Shown: positions 1-10,921 of the stretch, piece by piece
How the letters are laid out: every line of letters begins with the position of its first letter
Position numbering within the stretch: the first letter of the stretch is position 1
Source of the DNA: Caldifarciminota bacterium
GTDB taxonomy: Bacteria; Hydrothermota; UBA3073; JACQXS01
NCBI GenBank assembly: GCA_023129235.1
Contig: JAGMCN010000024.1
Coordinates: 1 to 32,433 of the forward strand
DNA: 32,433 nt
Direction of reading: 5' to 3'
The notes under the pieces: generated by a model
Told to the model about the DNA's origin: nothing
The model's input: only the letters and a program-made list of their open reading frames with translations
The model's database searches: none
Program-made: the position numbers and the translations under genes

Positions 1-445
1 GAAAAAAGACAGCCGCAGGTATATCGCTCATAACTGTCCTACTAAAAAGAACATAAGCTGGGAAAAAGAGATAAAAGATTGCATATCTGACATTCATCTT
101 ATACTCCCTAAGGATTTTGATAAAAACGAAATATCCAAGAAGGTGGAAAATGAGACCGTAGAGAAATATTCCTATTTTGCCAAGAAATGTAAAAGGCACA
201 AGAAGGAGTGAATTTCCGGGAGGATATTTTGAAACCAGATGCTCTCCACTCTTTATTGGGAAATGTGGATATACATTTGCCTTATCCAGATAAACTGTTC
301 CTTGTCGCAAGCTATAAGCTAAATCAATATAGCAAGCTTCATCAAAGATTGCGTAGATTTTGGGGTAGAAGATAATATATATCAAAAGATATACTACTAC
401 AGAACCTATTAAAATACTACTCTCTCTTTTCATAAAATCTTTCAT
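1..445 (-). CDS. GT39/PMT-like integral membrane glycosyltransferase, N-terminal part (3' end lies outside the window)
   Basis: Manual reverse-strand translation from ATG at 445 is open to base 1: MKDFMKRESSILIGSVVVYLLIYIIFYPKIYAIFDEACYIDLAYSLRQGTVYLDK...SKYPPGNSLLLVPFTFLGKIGIFLYGLIFHLLGYFVFIKILREYKMNVRYAIFYLFFPAYVLFSRTVMSDIPAAVFF. Loop DExxY, KYPPG and R..MSD.P motifs resemble ArnT/PMT-type transferases. Absent from the ORF track because it runs off the edge. Confidence 0.75.
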   Translation of the reverse strand, partial: MKDFMKRESSILIGSVVVYLLIYIIFYPKIYAIFDEACYIDLAYSLRQGTVYLDKANVYPHFPIKSGEHLVSKYPPGNSLLLVPFTFLGKIGIFLYGLIFHLLGYFVFIKILREYKMNVRYAIFYLFFPAYVLFSRTVMSDIPAAVFF

Positions 446-483
446 GGTGTATCTAAATAATTACATGCAAATAGAAAGAACTT

Positions 484-516
484 ACCACAAAGACTCAAAG
501 GCACAAAGTCCACAAA
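484..516. repeat. Short imperfect tandem repeat of the CACAAAG type (ACCACAAAGACTCAAAGGCACAAAGTCCACAAAG)
   Basis: 8-9 bp period; the 22-mer ACAAAGACTCAAAGGCACAAAG (487-508) recurs inverted at 7782-7803. Confidence 0.8.
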
Positions 517-602
517 GTTTTCATAAGACAATTCTTTTCTTCGTGTTGCTTGCGATTGTTCACTATGCTCCCAATCTCTGTGTCTTTGTGATTCTCCCCG
601 TT

Positions 603-621
603 CCGACGGGATTCCTGTCGG
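603..621. repeat. Inverted repeat CCGACGGGATTCCTGTCGG, possible hairpin
   Basis: 9-bp arms with one G:T wobble and a 1-nt centre, in the GT2/membrane-GT intergenic gap. Confidence 0.6.
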
Positions 622-632
622 CAGTGGTAAAA

Positions 633-1310
633 TCAAATGGATACATTATGGAATTTCTTGGTAAATAAGAAAACAAGATTCTTAATTCCGTCTTTAAAAG
701 GATATAGCTTTGTCTTTCCTGTTCTTTCATAATATCCTATATGACATTCGCCAAATTTTCCTTTCTTGAGAGCTTCTATTTTTATTTCTTCTGAAAAAGG
801 CATTCCATTACTCAAAAGTCTTAATTTACTTAGAAGTGATTTTTTAAATACCCACATTCCAGACTGAGAGTCTTTTATCCTGTATCTATAAAGGAAACGA
901 AAAAAGAAAGTGAGTATCTTATTTCCTATTATATTTCGTCTGCACATAGATTTTCTATTTTTTAAAGGAAAGCGACAGCCTGAAACAAAATCTAAAGTAT
1001 TTTCAAGCATAAAGTCAACAAGTTTTGCTATTTCTGAACGAGGATAAGTGCCATCACCATCTAAAACGGCTATAATTTCTCCTTCTGCTTTTGAAAATCC
1101 TCTTTTACAAGATATGCCATATCCTCTTTTCTTTTCAAACACAACTTTCGCTCCCATTTCTTTTGCAATTTCATCTGTTCTGTCTATAGAATTATTATCT
1201 ACTACTATTACTTCATCTATGTAAGAGGGCATAATTCTTAATGTTTCTTTAATCCCTTCCTCTTCATTATAACAGGGGATGACGCAAGAAATTTTATATT
1301 CTTTATACAT
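633..1310 (-). CDS. Glycosyltransferase family 2 (polyprenyl-phosphate sugar transferase-like)
   Basis: MYKEYKISCVIPCYNEEEGIKETLRIMPSYIDEVIVVDNNSIDRTDEIA...VLDGDGTYP. Start set at 1310 because a promoter-like TTGCAT-N16-TATATG overlaps the longer ORF start at 1340. Confidence 0.85.
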   Translation of the reverse strand: MYKEYKISCVIPCYNEEEGIKETLRIMPSYIDEVIVVDNNSIDRTDEIAKEMGAKVVFEKKRGYGISCKRGFSKAEGEIIAVLDGDGTYPRSEIAKLVDFMLENTLDFVSGCRFPLKNRKSMCRRNIIGNKILTFFFRFLYRYRIKDSQSGMWVFKKSLLSKLRLLSNGMPFSEEIKIEALKKGKFGECHIGYYERTGKTKLYPFKDGIKNLVFLFTKKFHNVSI

Positions 1311-1328
1311 ATCCGTCAGCTGACGGAT
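1311..1328. repeat. Perfect 18-bp palindrome ATCCGTCAGCTGACGGAT
   Basis: Self-complementary over all 18 bp; abuts the GT2 start codon. Confidence 0.9.
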
Positions 1329-1330
1329 TA

Positions 1331-1358
1331 CATATACCACAGAAGTTCAAATATGCAA
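1331..1358 (-). promoter_or_regulatory. Putative promoter TTGCAT-N16-TATATG for the GT2 gene
   Basis: -35 at 1353-1358 and -10 at 1331-1336, read on the minus strand. Confidence 0.4.
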
Positions 1359-1367
1359 CTTTTTTCT

Positions 1368-1396
1368 TTGACATAGTTTCTTCTTTACAATAAAAT
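1368..1396 (+). promoter_or_regulatory. Putative promoter TTGACA-N17-TAAAAT
   Basis: Consensus -35 at 1368-1373 and -10 at 1391-1396, upstream of the methyltransferase at 1422. Confidence 0.45.
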
Positions 1397-1421
1397 AAGC
1401 TACATAGAGAGAGAAAAATCA

Positions 1422-2045
1422 ATGGAAACACTGCTTTCATTAATAGAATCTTTTCACAGTAGATATGTCTTCAAGCGAAGAGTTCAAGTTTTATCAAAGA
1501 TGCTTTCTGAATTAATCCCCAGCAACTCCTCCGTACTTGATATAGGTTGTGGTAACGGGAATATTGGGTATCTAATGATACAGAATGACCCAAGTATTTC
1601 CATACAAGGATTGGAAGTATTGGCAAAATCAAGTTGTCTAATTAAGTGTAAGATTTTTAATGGGATGAACATTCCGTTGGAAGACTCATCGGTAGATGTG
1701 TGTATGTTAATAGATGTCCTTCATCATACACTTAACATTGGAGAGTTGTTGAAGGAAGTTTGTAGGGTGAGTTGTAAATACATACTCATAAAAGACCATA
1801 TATGTGAAAATAGTGTGGACTTATCTATCTTGAAATTCATGGATTGGATAGGAAACCGCCCACATAATGTAAAGCTGGTGTATAACTATCAAAGCAAACA
1901 TAAGTGGATTGAATATTTTTCATCTTGTAAGTTGCAAACCGTTAAATGGAAAAATGAAATCCCCCTCTATCCTTACCCATTTAACAAAATATTCAGTAGG
2001 AACTTGCATTTCATAGCATTACTAAAGAAAGATGAACATTATTAA
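1422..2045 (+). CDS. Class I SAM-dependent methyltransferase
   Basis: SSVLDIGCGNGNIGYLM...IQGLEVL (motif I) and VDVCMLIDVLHHT. Confidence 0.8.
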   Translation: METLLSLIESFHSRYVFKRRVQVLSKMLSELIPSNSSVLDIGCGNGNIGYLMIQNDPSISIQGLEVLAKSSCLIKCKIFNGMNIPLEDSSVDVCMLIDVLHHTLNIGELLKEVCRVSCKYILIKDHICENSVDLSILKFMDWIGNRPHNVKLVYNYQSKHKWIEYFSSCKLQTVKWKNEIPLYPYPFNKIFSRNLHFIALLKKDEHY

Positions 2046-2784
2046 ATTCATTGCTCCTGATTTTTTAATAGGTAAAACATTGTGTTTAGGAAGGGCTGCG
2101 TTTGACATTATGCTATTACTCATTCGTAAGCCCTCAAAACGAACAGTTCACCTTGCTCGGCTTATCCTTCAAGTTATACCAAGACATACAATGCTATCGC
2201 CCAACAGGTTAATAAACCTTTATGATTTGGTGCAAAAGGCAAATACTCTTAATTTGCCAGGAGATATAGTGGAGTGTGGCGTCTGGAATGGTGGGTCAGC
2301 AGTAATAATGGGTGTTGCGTGCCGGGAGGATAAAATCTACTTCAAGGTAAGGAATTTATGGCTCTTTGATTCTTTCCAGGGACTTCCTAAACCCAAAGAG
2401 AGAGATGGAAAAAGAGAAAGAGATTCCTATTTTGAAGGATGGACTAAGGGAGATATCAAGAATGTTGTAAAAGTTTTTAATAAACTTGATGTCCCGTTGG
2501 AGAATGTCAAAATTATTCCGGGATGGTTTAATTCAACTTTGAGTACAAATTATATGAATACAATTGCGGTTTTGCATATCGATGCTGATTGGTATGAGTC
2601 TGTCAAAGTAGTTTTAGAAAAATTATATGATAAAATCGTTCCCGGCGGTTTTATTATCTTGGATGACTATTGGACATGGCAAGGATGTAAGAAAGCATTT
2701 GAGGATTATATAAAGGAAAATAAGATTGAAGAAATAGTGATGAAAAAAGTTGATAAGAGTGTTTACTTTCAAAAACCTGCGTAA
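2032..2784 (+). CDS. TylF/macrocin O-methyltransferase family protein
   Basis: PGDIVECGVWNGGSAVIMG, LFDSFQGLPKP, HIDADWYESVKVVLEKLYDKIVPGGFIILDDYWTWQGCKKAF. Overlaps the previous gene by 14 bp. Confidence 0.85.
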   Translation: MNIIKFIAPDFLIGKTLCLGRAAFDIMLLLIRKPSKRTVHLARLILQVIPRHTMLSPNRLINLYDLVQKANTLNLPGDIVECGVWNGGSAVIMGVACREDKIYFKVRNLWLFDSFQGLPKPKERDGKRERDSYFEGWTKGDIKNVVKVFNKLDVPLENVKIIPGWFNSTLSTNYMNTIAVLHIDADWYESVKVVLEKLYDKIVPGGFIILDDYWTWQGCKKAFEDYIKENKIEEIVMKKVDKSVYFQKPA

Positions 2785-2804
2785 AACAGGACAGCGTGGA
2801 TGTG

Positions 2805-3125
2805 GATGAGAGTTGAGAGTTTGAGAGTTTAAGGAAAAGATTAGCACACAGATTCACACAGATTAAAAAGATAATCACGGAATGGGCTGATGGTTTAAAA
2901 GGCTAAAAGTTTAAGGGTTAGAGATTGAAGATTAAAGATTACAGAAAAGATTAACCACGAAGACACAAAGGGCACAAAGATTGCAGATTGCAAAAAACAA
3001 GAAACCACAGATGAACACAGATTGACACAGATTGAAGAAAAGATTCACCGCAGAGACGCAGAGAAAAGATTAAATAAAATGCCACTCATAGAGTCTGCGA
3101 CAAAGACACAAAGATTGCAGATTCT
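2805..3125. repeat. Intergenic block of short degenerate repeats (GAGAGTT, CACACAGATT, AGATTGC, ACACAAAG types)
   Basis: Contains AAAAGATTAGCACACAGATTCACACAGATTAAAAAGATAA (2835-2874), identical to 4205-4244. No convincing coding sequence. Confidence 0.75.
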
Positions 3126-3175
3126 GCGGGTGTTTTTGCTAAATAGACCCTTATGTGTAGTTCTATTTTTAGTGC

Positions 3176-3433
3176 TTATTCCTCTTTTGGCTCATACCCT
3201 TCCATAAAGGTGCAGAGCGAAGTTCTTGGAGTAACGCAGGAAGTGAATTTCAATACGAATTCCATAGCAGCGTTCTCGTTAGGAGCTTCATATATAACTA
3301 CAAAGTCAGGCTTCCCGAAAAGTTTTAAAAATTGATGCACCTTTATACTCTCAGGAGGTTGAGTTTTTTTGATTAAATAAAATATATCCTCAGCCTTCCC
3401 GGGAATAATATCAAAGCTGGTCATAAAAAGCAT
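3176..3433 (-). CDS. Small GYD-domain-like protein
   Basis: 85 aa: ...FLKLFGKPDFVVIYEAPNENAAMEFVLKFTSCVTPRTSLCTFMEGYEP resembles the GYD family core (G.yD.v.i.eapd...a..f.l......vrT). Confidence 0.5.
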   Translation of the reverse strand: MLFMTSFDIIPGKAEDIFYLIKKTQPPESIKVHQFLKLFGKPDFVVIYEAPNENAAMEFVLKFTSCVTPRTSLCTFMEGYEPKEE

Positions 3434-3487
3434 AATCCCCTCCTTTTCCTCAGACTTGAGTCTTGAGATAGAGATAGAGAATAAAGT

Positions 3488-4168
3488 CTATCTCAAATCT
3501 CTGTCTCTGTCCAATAATTTATAAGGTTTCCAAGTGTATGGACGCTTAAAAATCCCTGGATAGCACTTTAGTTCGTCAATTCTTTTCGTAACTTGTGCTG
3601 GATTGCCGATAACAACTGTTCTTGCAGGAACATCTTTTGTTACACAAGCTCCAGCTCCAACAAGAGCGTGTTCTCCAATAGTAACTCCCGGAAGAATTAT
3701 ACATCCTCCTCCGATTTTAGCAAACTTTTTCACTTTGGCGCCGCCCAGACATTCACGATATTTTGGGCAAGGTGGATGAGGGTCGTCAAGGAATACAGTT
3801 CCGGGACCTATAAAGACATTTTCCTCAATTTCCACAAGTTCAAGGAAGCAAGATGAATGTATTCTTGTTCCAGAACCAATCTTATTTTCAACCTCAATAA
3901 CCGTATTAGTGCCTATGCTCACATTATCGCCAATTATATTGTTTTCCCTAATAGTAACTCCTTGTCCTGTTTGGAAATTATTGCCTATTTTATTTCCAGT
4001 ATATATGGTAGTGAATGGGCGGATAATTGCACCGTCTCCGATTTCGGTGTTCGGTGTTCGGTGTTCGGTTTTCGGAGGGAAGCCGATAATAACGAAATCG
4101 TATATTGTGCTATTTTTGCCAATTTTTACTCCAGGGTATATCTTTGCCGATTTTCCAATCTTAACCAT
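3488..4168 (-). CDS. Left-handed beta-helix (hexapeptide-repeat) acyltransferase
   Basis: Repeated [LIV]GxxxxI units; VFIGPGTVFLDDPHPPCPKY...KIGGGCIILPGVTIGEHALVGAGACVTKDVPARTVVIGNPA. Confidence 0.9.
   Translation of the reverse strand: MVKIGKSAKIYPGVKIGKNSTIYDFVIIGFPPKTEHRTPNTEIGDGAIIRPFTTIYTGNKIGNNFQTGQGVTIRENNIIGDNVSIGTNTVIEVENKIGSGTRIHSSCFLELVEIEENVFIGPGTVFLDDPHPPCPKYRECLGGAKVKKFAKIGGGCIILPGVTIGEHALVGAGACVTKDVPARTVVIGNPAQVTKRIDELKCYPGIFKRPYTWKPYKLLDRDRDLR
4043..4075. repeat. 7-bp tandem repeat (TTCGGTG/TTCGGTT, about 4.7 units) inside the acyltransferase gene
   Basis: TTCGGTG x3, TTCGGTT, TTCGG; encodes KTEHRTPNTE. Confidence 0.9.
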
Positions 4169-4204
4169 AAATTTATTTCACCACAAAGAACACAAAGGAC
4201 ACAA

Positions 4205-4325
4205 AAAAGATTAGCACACAGATTCACACAGATTAAAAAGATAAACACAGATACATAAATATAAAGAAATGCCCTGATTTTTTGAGATAGTGAAAATCTG
4301 TTTTATCTGTGAACATCTGTGTGCA
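4205..4325. repeat. Intergenic repeat with inverted copies (GCACACAGATTCACACAGAT ... ATCTGTGAACATCTGTGTGC)
   Basis: 4205-4244 is an exact copy of 2835-2874; the inverted counterpart lies near 4306-4325 and could form a long stem. Confidence 0.7.
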
Positions 4326-4369
4326 AATTTTTTTAATTCGCTAAATTTGTGTAATTCGTGGTTTCTCAC

Positions 4370-5206
4370 TTAAAATGCTCCTCTTAATGATAGCACCGTT
4401 GGGATTGTGTGTAATAATATTTTTATATCTAACCACAACGACTGATTTGATGCATAGTAAAGGTCAAGCATTACCATTTCATCAAATGGGATAAGACTTC
4501 TTCCCATAATTTGCCATATTCCTGTTATGCCTGGTTTTGCAGAGAATCTTGCAAAGTGCCACTTTTTATAGGATTCTACCTCATAAGGTATTGGAGGTCT
4601 GGGACCTACAAGCGTCATATCTCCTTTTAACACATTAAGAATTTGAGGAAGTTCATCAATAGAGAGCTTGCGAAGCCATTTTCCAATAGTTGTAGTTCTT
4701 GGGTCATCTATTAGTTTATAGACTTTTTGGTCATTACATTTGCCGTTTATATTTTTTTTCATATATTCTTGATGAAGTTTTTCTCCCTCATTCTCTCTCA
4801 TAGTCCTGAACTTGTATAGGTCAAATGTGCACATATTGTTATTTACTCGTTGTTGCCGGAAAATCACTGCTCCCTTTGAGTTTAATTTCACAAGAATAAA
4901 TGTGATAATGAATATTGGCAACGAAGCGATAAAAAGTAGTGTTCCAAGTATAACATCCGTCACTCTTTTTAATCGGTAATAGCGAGGCGACGCCCCTACA
5001 TCTTTTTTCTTGAATATTAGCCATTTATTTTTTGAGATACAAGAGATATTATCTGTTTTCACATATACATCTCCTTTTTCTTCGTATTTCAAAACGAATT
5101 TCACAATTTCTTTAGGGGTAAGCCCGGGACAATTTATTGTATGAGTTTCAGTTTTATCAGAATGAAATTTCTGCAAATCGCTTTTATTGCTTATATTAAG
5201 AACCAT
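4370..5206 (-). CDS. Undecaprenyl-phosphate sugar phosphotransferase (bacterial sugar transferase family)
   Basis: YYRLKRVTDVILGTLLFIASLPIF, FDLYKFRTM, DELPQILNVLKGDMTLVGPRPP, KPGITGIWQIMGRS, DLYYASNQSLWLDIKILLHTIP. Confidence 0.92.
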   Translation of the reverse strand: MVLNISNKSDLQKFHSDKTETHTINCPGLTPKEIVKFVLKYEEKGDVYVKTDNISCISKNKWLIFKKKDVGASPRYYRLKRVTDVILGTLLFIASLPIFIITFILVKLNSKGAVIFRQQRVNNNMCTFDLYKFRTMRENEGEKLHQEYMKKNINGKCNDQKVYKLIDDPRTTTIGKWLRKLSIDELPQILNVLKGDMTLVGPRPPIPYEVESYKKWHFARFSAKPGITGIWQIMGRSLIPFDEMVMLDLYYASNQSLWLDIKILLHTIPTVLSLRGAF

Positions 5207-5236
5207 ATTAGATTACAAATTACAGATTGCAGATTG

Positions 5237-7693
<2,457 letters not shown>

Positions 7694-7701
7694 CTAAATT
7701 C

Positions 7702-7805
7702 ACCACAAAGTCACAAAGAACTTGTTCGCAGAATCCTGTGGAAAAGACACAAAGAAATTTTTTAATATAAAACTTTGCGACCTTTGTGCCTTTGAGTCTT
7801 TGTAG
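7702..7805. repeat. Intergenic CACAAAG repeats in inverted arrangement, plus a second copy of TGTTCGCAGAATCCTGTGGA
   Basis: ACCACAAAGTCACAAAG at about 7702-7718 opposes CTTTGTGCCTTTGAGTCTTTGT at 7782-7803. Confidence 0.75.
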
Positions 7806-7812
7806 TAATGCA

Positions 7813-8862
7813 TTAAGGAATTATAGAGTAAATTTCAAAGTAGCATATCGTAGTCGTTCTTGGATGGACAGATATCTTTTTCTCTGCCCAATGATAACCA
7901 ACTCTTCCGGCTCTCACCCAATAAGTTTCGGAAGGCAATCTCACAGTAACTGTTCCTGTTTCTCTATCTGTCGGTACACTTGGGATAGATGTTCCGGGAA
8001 AAGAGACTACTGCACGTTTAGGATTGCCACTTTTTGCATCAGTCACTACTACAGTAAGCATTCCTGTTGATGACTCACGCCATTTCTTGAAAACTAAGGA
8101 ATTTACATTAACACCAATTGCAAAACGTGGATAAAGTATAGAAGAACCTTTAAGTCTATGTTCAAGTTTTGATGCAGAAATTCCTACCTGGAAGAAATGA
8201 CTTCTAATTTTAATTCCTGCATTGAAATCTCTACCATCAAAATCAAATACTCCAAATAAATGATATAAAAGTAGTATCTCTGCCCCCCAAAACAATCCTA
8301 TAGCATTAGAATGATATTTTCCTGAAAACATATCTGAATTAAAAAAATGTGACCTTGGACCATATCCCACAAAACAGCCATTTCCTATTCCAATATTGTA
8401 AATTCCATAAGGGCCCATATCTTTTGTTGCTACAATAAAAAGTGAGAGTCGCTCTGAAGTTCTCTTGTAATCATATGTTTGGTCATCATCCCAGCCAATA
8501 TCTCTTCCAATACCCACTGGACAAATCCATTCATGTGGAGATATATACTTACTTCCAATTGCAACAGCTGGCAGTTTATTAGTTTCCTCGCTTACTTTGA
8601 ACTTTACCTCAGATGATAGAATTTTACTTGTAAGAACAGAAAGTCCGAAACTTAACCTATTTAGAGCTTCAATTTCAATATATGCATTCCTATCTATAGA
8701 ATAGGGGTCTTCTGGGGTTGTAATGCTTAAATTTAATCCAAGACTAAATGCAGTACCAGATGAATATGCGGTTGGAGTATCAATCAAGTGCGAAGGGTCC
8801 TTGAATTCGCTGAATCCAGTAGTAGCAAACAATAACCCTGCGATTAATAATTTATAGTTCAC
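7813..8862 (-). CDS. Predicted outer-membrane beta-barrel protein with C-terminal PEGA/carboxypeptidase-regulatory-like domain
   Basis: Signal peptide MNYKLLIAGLLFATTGFS; alternating beta-barrel pattern; C-terminal GMLTVVVTDAKSGNPKRAVVSFPGTSIPSVPTDRETGTVTVRLPSETYWVRAGRVGY. ATGA overlap with the kinase gene. Confidence 0.55.
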   Translation of the reverse strand: MNYKLLIAGLLFATTGFSEFKDPSHLIDTPTAYSSGTAFSLGLNLSITTPEDPYSIDRNAYIEIEALNRLSFGLSVLTSKILSSEVKFKVSEETNKLPAVAIGSKYISPHEWICPVGIGRDIGWDDDQTYDYKRTSERLSLFIVATKDMGPYGIYNIGIGNGCFVGYGPRSHFFNSDMFSGKYHSNAIGLFWGAEILLLYHLFGVFDFDGRDFNAGIKIRSHFFQVGISASKLEHRLKGSSILYPRFAIGVNVNSLVFKKWRESSTGMLTVVVTDAKSGNPKRAVVSFPGTSIPSVPTDRETGTVTVRLPSETYWVRAGRVGYHWAEKKISVHPRTTTICYFEIYSIIP

Positions 8863-10919
8863 GATTTTGGAGTATAATGTTTATAATAATAATGATACTT
8901 ATAATACATTCCTTCTTTTACCTTGTTAATAACTACACCAAGGAAAACTGCTCCTGTGGATTTAAATGATGATATTGTTTGAAGTAATAACTCTCTCGGG
9001 ATTTTTCTTAATTCCAATGCCAAAATTACACCTTCTACCATATTTCCCAATAAAAATCCATCTGCACAAGTAATAAGAGGAGGAGAATCAATTATTACCA
9101 TTTCAAAATTTTTCCTCAGTTCGGAAATTAAGGTTTTCATTAATTCAGAGTCTATAAGCTCGCCGGGATTCGGTGGTATATGACCTGCTGGGATAATCCA
9201 AAGATTTTCTATCTTGGTAGGAAATATCACATCTTCTATTTTTGCATCTCCAACAAGTAAATTTGATAACCCGACTTTACTTGATATCTCAAACAACTTA
9301 TGTAAAGAAGGTTTTCTGAGGTCTCCCTCTATTACAACTGTTTTTTGCAGTGTTCTCGCGTAAGTAACACCAAGATTAGAAACAAGCGTTGTTTTTCCTT
9401 CTTCTGCCACACAGCTTGAAACAAGCAAAGTTTTTAAGCTGCCAGGTTTTGAAAACTTTAAATTTATTTGAAGTTTCTTATATGCCTCAGCTGATGGTGA
9501 TGCCGGGTCCTCAATTATACCATCAGAGTGCACCGGAATTGCTCCTGCCACAGGAATTTTTAATTTTTCTATCTCTCCTACTTCTTTAATAGAAGTATCC
9601 AAATGTTCTTGAACAATTACTCCTCCAATTCCAATCCCGATTCCGAAGACTAAAGCCAATATAAGATTTCTGACTGGCTTAGGATATATTGGAAGTTGAG
9701 GCGGAATTGCTTGTTCAATTATCACAACATTCCCAATTTCTCCTACTTCTGTTATTTTAGCTTCCTCGTAGCGGTCAATTAGGCTTTGGTAGATGCTTTC
9801 GTTAAATTCATAAGTCCGCTCAAGTCTTGCAAGTTTATATTCTTTCGTAGGAAAACGACGCACGCGTTCCTGATATTCCTTTATTCTTTTCTCCATAGCA
9901 CTTTTTGCCGATTGTAATTGAATGAGATTGAACTTTTCATTAAATATTTTTCCTGATAATTCTTCAATATAAAAGAGTGGATTCATTGAAAGTACTTCTT
10001 CCTCAGCTCTACTCGTTGCTTTTTGTTTAAGTCTTTGCTTGATTTCCTCTATTTTTTTGTTCAGTCCTATTAACTTAGGATGCTCCGGAGCCAACCCCGC
10101 AATTACATACGAAGAATATTCGTTACCAAACATCAAAAGTTGAGCCCTTAAACTTGAAAGCGAGGGATTATCAATTTTAACAATTTCTTCTGCAAGTCTT
10201 TCGTTTTCTTTTTTAAGTTCTTGTTTTAATCGTACGATTAGTGCCTCCGTTATACTAATTTGAGATACCTTTGAACCATATTCCGATTGAAGTTTAACAA
10301 GCTCTTCTTGCAAAGCACTACCACTGGCACTTATTGAGATGAGCTTCTCTTTTTCCTTGAATTTCCGAAGAGATTCTTCTGCCTCTTTAAGCCTTTCCTG
10401 GACTTCTGGAAGTTGAGCTTCTATGAACTTTCTCACTTCTGTCACTTTTATTCTTGCAATTTCCACGGAATACTCTTTAAAAGTCTCTGTGATACTATTT
10501 GTTATAGAAGCAACTTCTTCAGCATCTCTCGCTTCAACTGTAATTTGAATAATGTGAGAACCTCTTAATGGAATGACTTTAGTACTCCCGAGCAAAATAT
10601 CAGGAGCATTTTCAGAATGAAGAAGCCATGCTTTCACTTTTTTCTCTCGCATATGACTTATTACTTTTTCTGCGAATCCTCTTGACCTCAATATCTCACA
10701 ATTTGTTTCTATTCCAAATGCTTCTTCTAATATTTGACTTTTACCAAGCAAGGTTGAAGTTTCTTTCACTAAAATTTTAGAGGATGTACGAAATGTTTTC
10801 GGGGTTAAAGTAGTCTTTATCGCAGTAAATACTATGATTCCCAAAAATATGCTGATGAAAATCCATTTTCTCCGCAAGAAAACACGAACATATCTTCTTA
10901 AATCTATTTCGCCTTCCAT
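8859..10919 (-). CDS. Wzc/GumC-type chain-length determinant fused to a BY-kinase-like ATPase
   Basis: MEGEIDLRRYVRVFLRRKWIFISIFLGI (Wzz); KTLLVSSCVAEEGKTTLVSNLGVTYA (Walker A), VVIEGDLRKPSLHKLF, FEMVIIDSPP; Tyr-rich tail YYKYHYYYKHYTPKS. The ORF-track start at 11069 extends into the tandem repeat and is probably wrong. Confidence 0.9.
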   Translation of the reverse strand: MEGEIDLRRYVRVFLRRKWIFISIFLGIIVFTAIKTTLTPKTFRTSSKILVKETSTLLGKSQILEEAFGIETNCEILRSRGFAEKVISHMREKKVKAWLLHSENAPDILLGSTKVIPLRGSHIIQITVEARDAEEVASITNSITETFKEYSVEIARIKVTEVRKFIEAQLPEVQERLKEAEESLRKFKEKEKLISISASGSALQEELVKLQSEYGSKVSQISITEALIVRLKQELKKENERLAEEIVKIDNPSLSSLRAQLLMFGNEYSSYVIAGLAPEHPKLIGLNKKIEEIKQRLKQKATSRAEEEVLSMNPLFYIEELSGKIFNEKFNLIQLQSAKSAMEKRIKEYQERVRRFPTKEYKLARLERTYEFNESIYQSLIDRYEEAKITEVGEIGNVVIIEQAIPPQLPIYPKPVRNLILALVFGIGIGIGGVIVQEHLDTSIKEVGEIEKLKIPVAGAIPVHSDGIIEDPASPSAEAYKKLQINLKFSKPGSLKTLLVSSCVAEEGKTTLVSNLGVTYARTLQKTVVIEGDLRKPSLHKLFEISSKVGLSNLLVGDAKIEDVIFPTKIENLWIIPAGHIPPNPGELIDSELMKTLISELRKNFEMVIIDSPPLITCADGFLLGNMVEGVILALELRKIPRELLLQTISSFKSTGAVFLGVVINKVKEGMYYKYHYYYKHYTPKS

Positions 10920-10921
10920 AA

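Noticed and set aside
2-211. Open plus-strand frame at the window edge (KKDSRRYIAHNCPTKKN...KKE*)
   Set aside because: The minus strand gives a continuous membrane glycosyltransferase with recognisable motifs over the same bases; the plus frame has no start or family resemblance.
3022-3207. 61-aa ORF in the 2785-3175 gap
   Set aside because: Encoded by the CACAGATT/CACAAAG repeats; no RBS or homology signal.
3857-4258. Plus-strand ORFs opposite the acyltransferase (3857-4258, 3909-4214)
   Set aside because: Antisense to a well-supported hexapeptide acyltransferase; no family resemblance.
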